Origin: JALZKA01 sp963715405
GTDB taxonomy: Bacteria; Actinomycetota; Thermoleophilia; Solirubrobacterales; 70-9
Length of the DNA: 64,000 nucleotides
Reading direction: 5' to 3'
Assembly (NCBI GenBank): GCA_963715405.1
Contig: OY970239.1
Span: forward strand, 2,108,001 to 2,172,000
The notes below the pieces were generated by a model. The model was not told the origin of the DNA. It saw nothing but the letters and a program-made list of their open reading frames with translations, and did not search any database. Both the position numbers and the translations under genes were made by a program. This document shows, piece by piece, positions 1-8,430 of the stretch; the first letter of the stretch is position 1; every line of letters starts with the position of its first letter.

Positions 1-1581
1 ATGGGCGGCGTCACGCCCGAGCAGATGGACAAGCTCGCCGACGTTGTCGAGCGCTGGGCGCCGCTGAACAAGGGGCACATCACGACGCGCCAGAACATCC
101 AGATCCATCACATCCCCCTCGACGAGATGGCCGAGCTGATCCGTGAGATCTCCTCGGTTGGCCTGTCCTCCCGCGAGGGCTGCGGCAACACGATCCGAAA
201 CGTGACGGGCGACCCCTTCGCCGGCGTCGCCGCGGACGAACTCTTCGACATCACCCCCTACGCAGGCGCCTACGTGCGCTACTTCGTCCGCCACCCTACG
301 ACGCAGCTCATGCCGCGGAAGATCAAGACCGCCTTCACCGCGACCGACGAGGACGTCGCGATCACCGGCATCCACGACATCGGCTTCATCCCGCGCGAGC
401 GCGACGGCGTGCGCGGCGTCGAGATCCGCGTCGGCGGCGGCACCTCGATCATGCCGCGCATCGCCCCCACCCTTTACGAGTTCATCGAGCTCGACAACGG
501 CGACTACCTCAAGGTGACCGAGGCTGTCCTTCGCATCTTCGACCGCCAGAACTGGCTGCGGGTGAACCGCGCCCGCGCCCGCATCAAGGTCCTCGTCGAC
601 AAGATCGGCATGGACGCCTTCCGCGAGTTGGTGGACGAAGAGCTCGAAGGCGACTGGGTCGCCGAGCGTGACTTCTCGATCGAGCACCTCCTGCCCGAGG
701 ACATGTACGACGAGGAGGCGAAGGCGCCACCCGTTCCTCCTGACTACGCCTCGCCAAACGGCGATGTCTCCGAGTTTGAGCGCTTCCGCGCCTCGAACGT
801 CGCGCCGCAGCGCCAGGCAGGCTTTTCGACCGTCGTCGTCAAGGTCACGCGCGGCGATCTTTCCCCCGAGCAGTTCCGCGGCCTCGCCCAGGTCATGCGC
901 GACTTCTCGGGCGGCTTCGCCCGCTCGACGGTCCAGCAGAACCTCGTGCTTCGCTGGGTCCGCGACGAGTCGGTCTACGACCTCTGGCGCAGGCTCGGAG
1001 AGCTGGGCCTCGCCGACTCGGGTGCCCGTCAGATCACTGACATCGTGAGCTGCCCCGGCACCGACTCGTGCAAGCTCGGCATCACCAGCTCGATGGGCCT
1101 GAACGAGGCCGTCCAGGAGCGGATCGAGGAGATGGGGATCGACGACCCGCTCACCAAGCAGGTCCACATCAAGATGTCCGGCTGCCCCAACGGCTGCAGC
1201 CAGCACCACATCGCGAACATCGGCTTCTACGGCGCCTCCCTCAAGGTCGGCGGCAGGCCCGTTCCCGCCTACATCCCGCACCTCGGCGGCAACTATGAGG
1301 GCGGCGAGGTCGTCTATGGCGCCCGCCTCAAGTCGCGCCTGCCCGCCAAGCGCGTGCCCGACGCGGTCGAGCGCTGGCTCCGCCTGTACGAGGGCGAGCG
1401 CAACGAAGGCGAGGCGTTCAACGACTTCGTCGAGCGGCTTGGCGTCGCCCGCTTCGAGGAGGAGATCAAGGATCTGGCGATGCCGGCCGACTTCTCGCTT
1501 GAGACCCTCGATCAGTTCATCGACTGGAACCGTGCCGAGCCATACAAGGTCGAGCGCGGTGAGGGCGAGTGCGCGATATGA
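1..1581 (+). CDS. sir: Ferredoxin-type sulfite reductase, 5' end cut by window
   Basis: Siroheme/[4Fe-4S] reductase that converts sulfite to sulfide. The signature cysteines are visible as CPGTDSC near residue 350 and SGCPNGCSQ near residue 393, the C-x5-C...C-x3-C cluster ligands. The N-terminal ferredoxin-like half is recognisable (GHITTRQNIQIHH; GCGNTIRNVT). At 526 residues it is shorter than the usual 560-600, and the open frame runs into the window edge, so the ATG at position 1 is probably internal and some N-terminal residues lie upstream. The family also includes nitrite reductases. The sulfite assignment rests on the three sulfate-assimilation genes that follow without a gap. The stop overlaps the next start as ATGA, indicating translational coupling. 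Confidence 0.9.
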   Translation: MGGVTPEQMDKLADVVERWAPLNKGHITTRQNIQIHHIPLDEMAELIREISSVGLSSREGCGNTIRNVTGDPFAGVAADELFDITPYAGAYVRYFVRHPTTQLMPRKIKTAFTATDEDVAITGIHDIGFIPRERDGVRGVEIRVGGGTSIMPRIAPTLYEFIELDNGDYLKVTEAVLRIFDRQNWLRVNRARARIKVLVDKIGMDAFRELVDEELEGDWVAERDFSIEHLLPEDMYDEEAKAPPVPPDYASPNGDVSEFERFRASNVAPQRQAGFSTVVVKVTRGDLSPEQFRGLAQVMRDFSGGFARSTVQQNLVLRWVRDESVYDLWRRLGELGLADSGARQITDIVSCPGTDSCKLGITSSMGLNEAVQERIEEMGIDDPLTKQVHIKMSGCPNGCSQHHIANIGFYGASLKVGGRPVPAYIPHLGGNYEGGEVVYGARLKSRLPAKRVPDAVERWLRLYEGERNEGEAFNDFVERLGVARFEEEIKDLAMPADFSLETLDQFIDWNRAEPYKVERGEGECAI

Positions 1582-2366
1582 CGCCGCCCCTCGCAGTGAC
1601 CCAGGTTCAAGGTGGTCGGCCACGGCCTCTGGATGAGGCGCTCGTGGCCCAAAACGGCAACGGCGTTACGCCGCTGCCGATGATCGGAGGCCAAGCGGTC
1701 GACCCCGAGCGAATCTCCGCCGAGGTCGAGGAGATGGGCGCCGAAGAGGCGATCGCATGGGCCGCCGAGACCTTCGGCCCGAAGCTGAGCTTTGCCGTCT
1801 CCTTTCAGAAGACGAGCTCGGTCGTCGTCGACATGGCACACCGGATCAACCCTGGCGCGCGCTTCTTCTATATCGACACCGAGCTGCTCTTTCCCGAGAC
1901 CTACGAGACTCGCGACAGGCTCGCCACGCACTTCGGAATCGACTTCGAGCGCTTCGTCCAGCACAACCCGCCCGGCCTTCGCGAGCGCTGGGACGCCGGT
2001 GAGTGGGGACCCGCCGACGATTGCTGTGCGCCACGCAAGGTCGCTACCATGCGCCGCGCCCTCGAGGGGGTTGACTGCTGGGTCTCCGGTGTCCGCCGTT
2101 CGGATTCCAAGACTCGCGCCAGCGCCCCCCGTTTCGGCTGGGACGTTCGCTTCCATCGCTGGAAGCTGAATCCCCTGGCTGACTGGGACGACAAGCAAGT
2201 CTGGACCTACATAAAGGAAAACCACGTGCCTTATAACCCCCTTCACGACCAGGGCTACCCGTCCATCGGATGCATGCCCTGCACCTCTGTGCCCGGCGAG
2301 GGCGAGACCGCCCGAGCCGGCCGCTGGGCCGGAACCGACCGGACCGAGTGCGGCATCAATGGCTGA
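1578..2366 (+). CDS. cysH: Assimilatory adenylyl-sulfate (APS) reductase
   Basis: Reduces APS to sulfite and AMP. It has the paired cysteines of the [4Fe-4S] APS-reductase subclass (CC at residues 149-150 and CMPC at 232-235), which true PAPS reductases lack, and the catalytic C-terminal cysteine in ECGI (C258). The nucleotide-binding SFQKTSS loop follows an N-terminal extension of about 70 residues. The ATG at 1578 overlaps the upstream stop as ATGA. A GTG at 1569 in the same frame would add three residues. The 3' end overlaps sat by 8 bases, so sir-cysH-sat look co-transcribed. Thioredoxin or glutaredoxin would be the likely electron donor (family knowledge). Confidence 0.92.
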   Translation: MTPPLAVTQVQGGRPRPLDEALVAQNGNGVTPLPMIGGQAVDPERISAEVEEMGAEEAIAWAAETFGPKLSFAVSFQKTSSVVVDMAHRINPGARFFYIDTELLFPETYETRDRLATHFGIDFERFVQHNPPGLRERWDAGEWGPADDCCAPRKVATMRRALEGVDCWVSGVRRSDSKTRASAPRFGWDVRFHRWKLNPLADWDDKQVWTYIKENHVPYNPLHDQGYPSIGCMPCTSVPGEGETARAGRWAGTDRTECGING

Positions 2367-3426
2367 GCTTCAGCTGTCGAACCGACAAGCCTCTGACTTC
2401 GAGCTCATCGGGAATGGCGGTTTCGCTCCGCTCAAGGGCTTCATGGGATCCGCGGACTGGAAGTCGGTTTGCGAGGACATGCGCCTTTCCTCCGGAGAGA
2501 TCTGGTCGATCCCGATCACCCTCGCGACCGACCTCGAATGCTCCGAGGGCGACACCGTCGAGCTGACCGCCCCGAACGGCAAGCAGCTCGGAACGCTCAC
2601 CGTCGAGGAGATCTTCGAAAAGGACGTCGAGCTGGAGGCCGAGAAGGTCTACCTGACGACCGACAACGAGCATCCCGGCGTCGCTGCGATCCGCGAGGAG
2701 GGGAACCGCTGCCTCGCCGGCCCGATCGAGGTCGAGGCGCTGCCCGACCACGAGGACGCGTTCATGCGCCGCTATCAGACGACCGAGGAGTCGAAGAAGG
2801 CCTTCGCCGACCGCGGGTGGAAGCGCATCGTCGCCTTTCAGACCCGCAACCCAATCCACCGGGCGCACGAGTACCTCACGAAGGCGGCGCTCGAGATCTG
2901 CGACGGCCTCTACATCCATCCCCTGATCGGCGAGACCAAGAAGGGCGACATCCCGGCCGACGTCAGGATGCGCTGCTACGAGGTCCTGATGGACAACTAC
3001 TACCACCCGGACCACGTGATGCTCGGTGTCAACCCCGGCAAGATGCACTACGCCGGCCCGCGCGAGGCGGTCCTTCACGCGATTATCCGCAAGAACTACG
3101 GCTGCACCCACTTCATCGTGGGCCGCGATCATGCCGGCGTCGGCGACTACTACGGCACCTACGACGCGCAGCGGATCTTCGACGACATCGACACGGAGGA
3201 GCTGGGCATCACGCCCCTCTTCTTCGAGCACACGTTCTGGTGCAACGAGTGCGAGGGCATGGGCTCTGCGAAGACCTGCCCCCACCCGCAGGAATCGCAC
3301 CTCTTCCTCTCGGGCACGAAGGTGCGCGAGATGCTCGGCGAGGGCGAGAAGCCGCCGCCCGAGTTCTCCCGCGAAGAGGTTGCCCAGATTCTCATCGACG
3401 CTTACCAGGAGGAAAATGATGAATGA
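2359..3426 (+). CDS. sat: Sulfate adenylyltransferase (ATP sulfurylase)
   Basis: Makes APS from ATP and sulfate, the first step of sulfate activation. The family motifs are clear: QTRNPIHRAHEYL (substrate-binding QxRNPxHxxH), HPLIGETKKGD, GRDHAGVGDYYG and the C-terminal LFLSGTKVREML. It is the single-chain, non-CysDN type. At 355 residues it is about 25-35 shorter than typical bacterial Sat. The deficit is at the N-terminus, where the protein starts almost directly at the FELIGNGGFAPLKGFM segment and lacks the usual opening strand (HGG...VNR). No better upstream start exists without running far into cysH. Forms the core of the sulfate operon with cysH and cysC. Confidence 0.95.
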   Translation: MAELQLSNRQASDFELIGNGGFAPLKGFMGSADWKSVCEDMRLSSGEIWSIPITLATDLECSEGDTVELTAPNGKQLGTLTVEEIFEKDVELEAEKVYLTTDNEHPGVAAIREEGNRCLAGPIEVEALPDHEDAFMRRYQTTEESKKAFADRGWKRIVAFQTRNPIHRAHEYLTKAALEICDGLYIHPLIGETKKGDIPADVRMRCYEVLMDNYYHPDHVMLGVNPGKMHYAGPREAVLHAIIRKNYGCTHFIVGRDHAGVGDYYGTYDAQRIFDDIDTEELGITPLFFEHTFWCNECEGMGSAKTCPHPQESHLFLSGTKVREMLGEGEKPPPEFSREEVAQILIDAYQEENDE

Positions 3427-3477
3427 GCGACTTTGTCGCGAAAGCAAGTTCAACCCCCTGTCAAGGGAAGTGATTTG

Positions 3478-4035
3478 ATGGCTGACGGTTCAAACAGCAG
3501 TGACAAGGGCTTTTGCCTGTGGTTCACCGGGCTTTCGGGCTCGGGCAAGACGACGATCACGAACCTGCTCGTCAAGGACCTGATCGCGCGCGGCTCGAAG
3601 CTCGAGGTCCTCGACGGCGACGTCGTCCGCGAGAACCTCTCGAAGGGGCTCGGCTTCTCGAAGGAAGACCGCGACACGAATATCCGCCGGATCGCCTTCG
3701 TCGCGAACATGCTCTCGCGTAACGGCGTGCCGGTAATCACGGCCGCGATCTCGCCCTACCGCGCGATCCGCGACGAAGCTCGCCAGATGATGGATGAGCG
3801 CTTCGTCGAGGTCTACGTCAAGGCGTCTGTCGAAGTCTGCGAGGAGCGCGACACGAAGGGGCTATACGCAAAGGCCCGCTCCGGCGAGATCAAGGAGTTC
3901 ACCGGCGTCTCAGACCCCTACGAGGAGCCTGAGTACGCCGAGGTCGTCGTCGAGACGGAAAACCAGACCCCCGAGGAGTCCGCGAAGCAGATCCTCGAAT
4001 ACCTCGAAGAGCGCGGCTTCATCTCGAAGAACTGA
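3478..4035 (+). CDS. cysC: Adenylyl-sulfate (APS) kinase
   Basis: Phosphorylates APS to PAPS. The Walker A loop GLSGSGKTT lies near residues 18-26, followed by the family's LDGDVVRENLSKGLGFSKEDR segment and the ISPYRAIRDEAR region. The start was placed at ATG 3478 because AAGGGAAG lies 7 bases upstream (3463-3470) and the protein then has normal length (185 residues). An in-frame TTG at 3433 would add 15 unlike residues. Since the upstream reductase uses APS directly, this kinase is not needed for sulfite formation. Its PAPS more likely serves sulfotransferases (inference). Confidence 0.93.
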   Translation: MADGSNSSDKGFCLWFTGLSGSGKTTITNLLVKDLIARGSKLEVLDGDVVRENLSKGLGFSKEDRDTNIRRIAFVANMLSRNGVPVITAAISPYRAIRDEARQMMDERFVEVYVKASVEVCEERDTKGLYAKARSGEIKEFTGVSDPYEEPEYAEVVVETENQTPEESAKQILEYLEERGFISKN

Positions 4036-4043
4036 CGGGCTCA

Positions 4044-4727
4044 GTGGAAGCTGAGCCTGAGCGCATTTCTCGCACTTACCGCTTCGCGATGGCGGCGTGC
4101 GCGCCGATCGTTCGCTGGTGGGGCCGGCTCGAGGTCGAGGGCGAAGAGCATCTGCCCACGTCGGGCGCCGTGCTCGTCGTCGGCAACCACGACTCGTACT
4201 GGGATCCGGTCGCGATCGGCATCGCGGGCCGCAGGCGCCGCCAGATCCGCGCACTCGCCAAGTCGACCTTGTGGAAGGTCAAGCCGCTGGCGCCGATCCT
4301 GAACGGCATGGGGCAGATTCCGATCGAACGAGGCAAAGGCGACGCGCACGCGCTCGACCAGGCGATCCGCCAGCTCCGCGCGGGCGCCTGCATCGGCGTC
4401 TTTCCCGAAGGCACGATCTCGCGCGGGACGGTGCTACGAGCGCGCAGCGGCGTCGGACGCCTGGCGCTGGCGGTGCCGGAAGCGGCGATCGTCTCCGTGA
4501 CCGTGGCCGGCACAGTCGACATCGTCCGATTTCCGAAGCGGCCGCGCATCAAGGTGAAATTCTTCCCGCCCAGCGACGGTGGCCTCCGCGAGGGCGAAGA
4601 CGCGACCGGCCTTCCCGTACGCCTCCTCGCCGAAATCCGCCAGCTCGCGCCAATCGCCCAGTCGGGCCGCAAACGCAAGGCGGCCGCGAACGACGCGAAG
4701 GCAAGCGCCGCGGTAGATCGACCGTAG
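4044..4727 (+). CDS. 1-acyl-glycerol-3-phosphate acyltransferase family protein
   Basis: PlsC-family membrane-associated acyltransferase. The catalytic motif NHDSYWD (residues 48-54, NHx4D) and the glycerolphosphate-binding FPEGT (120-124) are present and correctly spaced, with an IPIERG motif between them. The 227-residue length is normal. The tail is basic and alanine-rich (GRKRKAAANDAK) and probably disordered. It starts at a GTG 8 bases after cysC, so it may be transcribed with the sulfate genes, although no functional link is evident. The substrate could be lysophosphatidate or another lysolipid, and the sequence does not decide. Confidence 0.85.
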   Translation: MEAEPERISRTYRFAMAACAPIVRWWGRLEVEGEEHLPTSGAVLVVGNHDSYWDPVAIGIAGRRRRQIRALAKSTLWKVKPLAPILNGMGQIPIERGKGDAHALDQAIRQLRAGACIGVFPEGTISRGTVLRARSGVGRLALAVPEAAIVSVTVAGTVDIVRFPKRPRIKVKFFPPSDGGLREGEDATGLPVRLLAEIRQLAPIAQSGRKRKAAANDAKASAAVDRP

Positions 4728-4732
4728 GGTCG

Positions 4733-4745
4733 ACCGCTTAAAGCG
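4733..4745. terminator. Weak hairpin between convergent genes
   Basis: CCGCTTAAAGCGG forms a short inverted repeat in the 41-base gap between the converging plsC-like and PHP genes. No T-run follows, so a bidirectional terminator role is only a guess. Confidence 0.25.
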
Positions 4746-4768
4746 GCTCAACCCTTCCGTCGATTTGA

Positions 4769-5587
4769 CTAGGGCTTCTCGGGCACCTGCGGCTCGCCGA
4801 GCCCGTACGTGTCGTACGCGCCCCAGCGGCTGAACGTCTTGTGCGTCGGGCCGTGGAAATCCGACGACGCGGTTGGAACGAGCCCGAACTCCTCGCAGAG
4901 CTCGAGGCAGTGCTTCGTCTGCTCGGCCGTGTGTGGCGGATAGAACGTCTCGATTCCATCGAGTCCAACGTCGCGCACGAGGCTCTCGACCAGGTCGCGG
5001 ACCTGCTCGGGGTCTTGTACGTCCCAGTAGGGATGCGCTACCACGGCAACGCCGCCGGCGTCGTGGATCAGCTCGACGGCCTGCTCTGCCGTCGGCCAGC
5101 TTCGCGAGACGAAAGCCTTCGCGCCCGGCACCAGATACTCCTCGAAGAACGGGCCGAGGTCCGGCCCGGCGCCCGCAGCCTTGGCGATATGTGGGCGGCC
5201 GATTGCGTCGGCCGCGCCTGCTTTCGCAACCGCCCCCTCGAAGGTGACATCCACCCCGTGCTCGTTCAAGCGCGAGATGATCTCCTTGGCGCGGTCCACC
5301 CGCTCCTGTTGGGCGCGGTCGCACGCCGGCTGAATCGCGACGACGTCAACCCAGTAACCGCAGATGTGAAGGTCTTCCGAATAGCGGTGCACGCACGACA
5401 TCTCGACGGCCGGGACATTCTGGATGCCGATCTCGGCGGCCGTCGCATTGGCCTCAGCGACGCCTGCGACCCCGTCGTGGTCGGTGAGGGCCATGACCGT
5501 TACGCCTGCCTCGGCGGCAGCGCGTACAACGCCGGCGGGCTCGAGCTGGCCGTCGGAGACAACTGAATGGGATTGCAGGTCGATCAT
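4769..5587 (-). CDS. PHP-domain phosphoesterase
   Basis: Metal-dependent phosphoesterase of the PHP superfamily, similar in plan to bacterial RNase AM / 3',5'-nucleoside bisphosphate phosphatases (YciV/RnmM group). The metal-binding motifs run in order: DLQSHSVVSDG, ALTDHDGV, the mid-protein GRPHIA, AVVAHPY and the C-terminal SSDFHG. The ATG at 5587 starts directly before the first motif. Alternative starts at 5614 or TTG 5635 add up to 16 residues. A role in hydrolysing pAp, the by-product of PAPS use, would fit the neighbouring cysC but is inference. It diverges from the Rrf2 gene with a gap of about 55 bases. Confidence 0.8.
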   Translation of the reverse strand: MIDLQSHSVVSDGQLEPAGVVRAAAEAGVTVMALTDHDGVAGVAEANATAAEIGIQNVPAVEMSCVHRYSEDLHICGYWVDVVAIQPACDRAQQERVDRAKEIISRLNEHGVDVTFEGAVAKAGAADAIGRPHIAKAAGAGPDLGPFFEEYLVPGAKAFVSRSWPTAEQAVELIHDAGGVAVVAHPYWDVQDPEQVRDLVESLVRDVGLDGIETFYPPHTAEQTKHCLELCEEFGLVPTASSDFHGPTHKTFSRWGAYDTYGLGEPQVPEKP

Positions 5588-5642
5588 CGGGCCAACCGTA
5601 GCTACCTGCATCATTCTTGACCCCGTTTGCGACAATGGAGAG

Positions 5643-6101
5643 GTGAGGATCAGCGCGAAGGCCGATTACGCCGTCAGGGCAGCGCTCGAGCTCGCGGCCG
5701 CAGAGGAGTCAGAGCCGGTCAAGGGCGGCGATCTGGCCTCCTCCCAGGGGATCCCCCTTCAGTTCCTCGAGCACATCCTCCTCGAGCTGAAGCACGCGAG
5801 GCTGATCCAGGCTCGCCGCGGCGCGCGCGGGGGTTACTGGCTGGCACGCCCGGCTGCGGAGATCACGGTCGCGGACGTGATCCGCGCCGTGGAAGGACCC
5901 CTCGCGAACATCCACGAGGCGGCTCCGGAGGACCTTCACTACGAGGGGGCGGCCGAGCGTCTCCGCGACGTCTGGGTAGCGGTGAGGCACAACATCCGGG
6001 CCGTACTGGAGGCCGTGACGCTTGAAGAGCTCGCCTCTGGCCAATTGCCGTGGCAGATCGACGCGATGCTTAACGACCCGCAGACCTGGCACAAGCGCTG
6101 A
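5643..6101 (+). CDS. Rrf2-family transcriptional regulator without cysteines
   Basis: Winged-helix repressor of 152 residues. The start VRISAKADYAVRAALELA is characteristic of Rrf2 proteins, followed by the recognition-helix region IPLQFLEHILLELK and the wing RRGARGGYWLARP. There is no cysteine anywhere in the protein, so it cannot bind an Fe-S cluster like IscR or NsrR. It resembles CymR-type cysteine-metabolism regulators in this respect. Its position between the sulfate-assimilation genes and a TauE-type exporter makes control of sulfur genes the simplest hypothesis. The GTG start lies 6 bases after GACAAT, consistent with a leaderless transcript. Confidence 0.85.
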   Translation: MRISAKADYAVRAALELAAAEESEPVKGGDLASSQGIPLQFLEHILLELKHARLIQARRGARGGYWLARPAAEITVADVIRAVEGPLANIHEAAPEDLHYEGAAERLRDVWVAVRHNIRAVLEAVTLEELASGQLPWQIDAMLNDPQTWHKR

Positions 6102-6134
6102 GCTCTGATCTGCGCAGGCGGTTCAGCTCCGAGC

Positions 6135-6164
6135 GCTGAGCACCGGTCCTACTAGGTGCTCAGC
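6135..6164. terminator. Perfect 10-bp inverted repeat after rrf2
   Basis: GCTGAGCACC (6135-6144) and GGTGCTCAGC (6155-6164) are exact reverse complements around a 10-base loop. It lies 33 bases after the Rrf2 stop and about 55 before the next start. There is no T-run, so it may be a terminator or an operator for the downstream gene. Confidence 0.45.
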
Positions 6165-6218
6165 TACCCTTCCTGCCGCTTCCGACCCAAGCCGCTCGAC
6201 AATGTCGGAAGCCGCCTT

Positions 6219-7121
6219 ATGGATCCTGCAATCGTCGCATTCGGCCTCGGCATTGGCGTGCTCGTCGGCATGACCGGCATGGGCGGCGCGTCCTTGATGA
6301 CGCCGCTCCTCATCCTGATCTTCAACGTCACGCCCGTAACCGCCATCGGGACCGACATCTTCTACGCGGCGATCACCAAGACCGTCGGCGGCTTTCAGCA
6401 CCTCAAGCTGAAGACGGTCCATCGTGGAATCGCGTTCTGGATGGCGGTGGGCTCGGTGCCGTCGGCGCTGGTCGGAGTCTGGGTGATCGAGATCCTCCAG
6501 CGCGAATACGGCGAGGAGCGGCTCGAGGAGCTGGTCCTGGGAATGCTCGGCGGTGCGCTCCTCGTCGTCGGATTCGCGACCCTTCTGCGGACGATCTTCT
6601 TCAAGGACGTGATCGAGGAGCGAAGCGCGATGCACCTCTACCGCCGCCACATCATCGCCGCGATCCTGACCGGTATCACCTGCGGCTTCGTAATCGGTCT
6701 GACCTCGGCGGGCAGCGGAACCCTGATCGCGATCGCCCTGATCGCGATCTTCCGGCTGACGCCACAGCGCGTGGTCGGCACGGATGTGTTCCACGCCGCC
6801 GTGCTGCTGTGGGCAGCCGGCGCAGCCCACTGGGTCGGCGGCAACATCGACTTCGGGCTGGCCGGCAACATCCTGATCGGCTCCGTTCCGGGCGTGGTCA
6901 TCGGAACCAGGTTGTCAGTCAAGGCGCCGCAGGGGTTCTTGCGGGGTGCGCTTGGCGTGGTCCTGATCGCTTCGGGCGCGACGCTCGTCATCAAGCAAGG
7001 CGGCGCCGGCGTGGTTCCGGCGCTGATCGTCGGCGGGGTCATGGTGGCTCTTCTGGTCGCGCTGCAGGTCATTCAGCGCAGCCGGAGCAACAGCCGCCGG
7101 CGCCCGGCCGCCGTGACCTGA
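6219..7121 (+). CDS. Sulfite exporter TauE/SafE family membrane protein
   Basis: Polytopic inner-membrane protein of 300 residues with about eight hydrophobic segments arranged as two repeats. Each repeat opens with the glycine-rich signature of the family (GIGVLVGMTGMGGASLMTPLL at the start; ITCGFVIGLTSAGSGTL in the middle) and contains a GTD motif (IGTDIFYAA; VGTDVFHAA). Members export sulfite, sulfoacetate or related organosulfur anions. With the upstream sulfate-reduction genes, relief of excess sulfite or sulfide is a reasonable role. ATG 6219 was preferred over 6156 because the first transmembrane helix begins at once. The C-terminus is basic (RSRSNSRRRPAA), presumably cytoplasmic. Confidence 0.88.
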   Translation: MDPAIVAFGLGIGVLVGMTGMGGASLMTPLLILIFNVTPVTAIGTDIFYAAITKTVGGFQHLKLKTVHRGIAFWMAVGSVPSALVGVWVIEILQREYGEERLEELVLGMLGGALLVVGFATLLRTIFFKDVIEERSAMHLYRRHIIAAILTGITCGFVIGLTSAGSGTLIAIALIAIFRLTPQRVVGTDVFHAAVLLWAAGAAHWVGGNIDFGLAGNILIGSVPGVVIGTRLSVKAPQGFLRGALGVVLIASGATLVIKQGGAGVVPALIVGGVMVALLVALQVIQRSRSNSRRRPAAVT

Positions 7122-7136
7122 GGCAGCGGTCACGGC
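7110..7136. terminator. Hairpin over the TauE stop codon
   Basis: GCCGTGACC (7110-7118) and GGTCACGGC (7128-7136) are perfect 9-bp arms around a 9-base loop that contains the TGA stop. Probable transcription terminator or boundary element. It has no poly-T tail, as is common in high-GC actinobacteria. Confidence 0.5.
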
Positions 7137-7146
7137 TCACGCGGAA

Positions 7147-7152
7147 TAGGCT
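7147..7152 (+). promoter_or_regulatory. -10 box TAGGCT of a likely leaderless promoter
   Basis: TAGGCT ends 8 bases before the ATG at 7161, and no ribosome-binding site is present. The same box and spacing recur upstream of several other genes in the window. Confidence 0.45.
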
Positions 7153-7160
7153 GAGCTCCC

Positions 7161-8420
7161 ATGGACTTCGATCTCAGCCCTCGCGTCACCGACTTGCGCG
7201 ACCGCGTCCGCGACTTCATCGACTCAGACGTCTTGCAGGTCGAGCTCGAGGCGATGAAAGCGCTCGACGACGAGGTGCGCCCGGGCGCCGATGTCGCCTA
7301 TCCCGCGATCATCCGCGAGCTTCGCGAGAAGGCGAAGGCCGACGGTCTCTGGAACCTGTTCCTCCCCGACGAGCGCCACGGTCCCGGCCTGACCAACTGG
7401 GAGTACGGGGTCCTCTGCGAGGAGATGGGCCGCTCGCCCGCGATCGCCCCGATGGCGTTCAACTGCGCGGCGCCCGACACCGGCAACATGGAGATCCTCG
7501 CCGAGCACGGTACGCCCGATCAGCAAGAGCGCTGGCTCCAGCCACTCCTCGATGGCGAGACGCGCTCCTGCTTCTCCATGACCGAGCCCGCGGTCTCGGG
7601 CTCTGACCCCACCACGCTTCAGGCGCGCGCCGAGCTCGAGAACGGCGAGTGGGTCATCAACGGGCACAAGTGGTTCACCTCGGGAGCGGTGGGCGCCTCG
7701 CTCGCGATCGCGATGGTGGTGACGGACCCCGACGCTCATCAGTACGCGCGCGCCTCGATGATCATCGTGCCCACCGACAACCCGGGTTTCAACCTCGTCC
7801 GCCCCATTCCCGTAATGGGCCATGACGGCGGGCCCGGCCACTGCGAGATCCTCTACGAGGACTGCCGGGTGCCCGAGGCGAACCTGCTCGGACCGCGCCA
7901 GGCCGGATTCGTAATCGCCCAGGACCGCCTCGGTCCTGGGCGAATCCATCACTGCATGCGCGCGATCGGCACGGCCGAGCGCGCGATCGAGATGATGTGC
8001 CGGCGCGCCAACGAGCGCGAGGCGTTCGGCTCGAAGCTCGCCGAAAAGCAGTTCGTCCAGGACTTCGTCGCGCTGTCGCGCATGGAGGTCGAGCAGGCGC
8101 GCCTCCTCACGATGAAGGCTGCGTGGCGCATGGACACCGAAGGCAAGAAGGCCGCGCGCCGCGAGATCTCAATGATCAAGATCGTCGCCGCGAACGTGGT
8201 CATGGACGTGCTCGACCGCGCGATCCAGGTCCACGGCTCGCTCGGCATGTCCGACGACACGCCCCTCGCGACGATGTGGCGATACAGCCGCATGCTTCGC
8301 ATCGCCGACGGTCCGGATGAGGTCCACAAGATGGTGGTGGCCCGCCGCGAGCTGAATCACTGGGCGAAGCAGGCCGAAAGCGAGGGCGTAACCGGCGCGC
8401 CCGCCCTTTCACCCGGATAG
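7161..8420 (+). CDS. Acyl-CoA dehydrogenase, ACAD10/11-like
   Basis: FAD-dependent acyl-CoA dehydrogenase of 419 residues. The order is an N-terminal helical domain, the middle beta-domain with the FAD/substrate segment CFSMTEPAVSGSDPTTL and NGHKWFTSGA, and the C-terminal helical domain with REAFGSKLAEKQFVQ and the quaternary-contact IQVHGSLGMSDDTPL. The RIADGPDEVHKMVVARREL ending is typical of the ACAD10/11 branch. That branch is fused to an aminoglycoside-phosphotransferase-like kinase (and a HAD domain in ACAD10) in animals. Stand-alone genes for both partner domains lie 2-5 kb downstream. The likely substrates are long or hydroxylated acyl-CoAs, which is inference from the animal proteins. 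Confidence 0.88.
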   Translation: MDFDLSPRVTDLRDRVRDFIDSDVLQVELEAMKALDDEVRPGADVAYPAIIRELREKAKADGLWNLFLPDERHGPGLTNWEYGVLCEEMGRSPAIAPMAFNCAAPDTGNMEILAEHGTPDQQERWLQPLLDGETRSCFSMTEPAVSGSDPTTLQARAELENGEWVINGHKWFTSGAVGASLAIAMVVTDPDAHQYARASMIIVPTDNPGFNLVRPIPVMGHDGGPGHCEILYEDCRVPEANLLGPRQAGFVIAQDRLGPGRIHHCMRAIGTAERAIEMMCRRANEREAFGSKLAEKQFVQDFVALSRMEVEQARLLTMKAAWRMDTEGKKAARREISMIKIVAANVVMDVLDRAIQVHGSLGMSDDTPLATMWRYSRMLRIADGPDEVHKMVVARRELNHWAKQAESEGVTGAPALSPG

Positions 8421-8423
8421 GCT
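8418..8423 (+). promoter_or_regulatory. -10 box TAGGCT of a likely leaderless promoter
   Basis: TAGGCT ends 7 bases before the ATG at 8431 and overlaps the stop codon of the preceding dehydrogenase. No Shine-Dalgarno sequence is visible. Confidence 0.45.
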
Positions 8424-8430
8424 CACCGCA

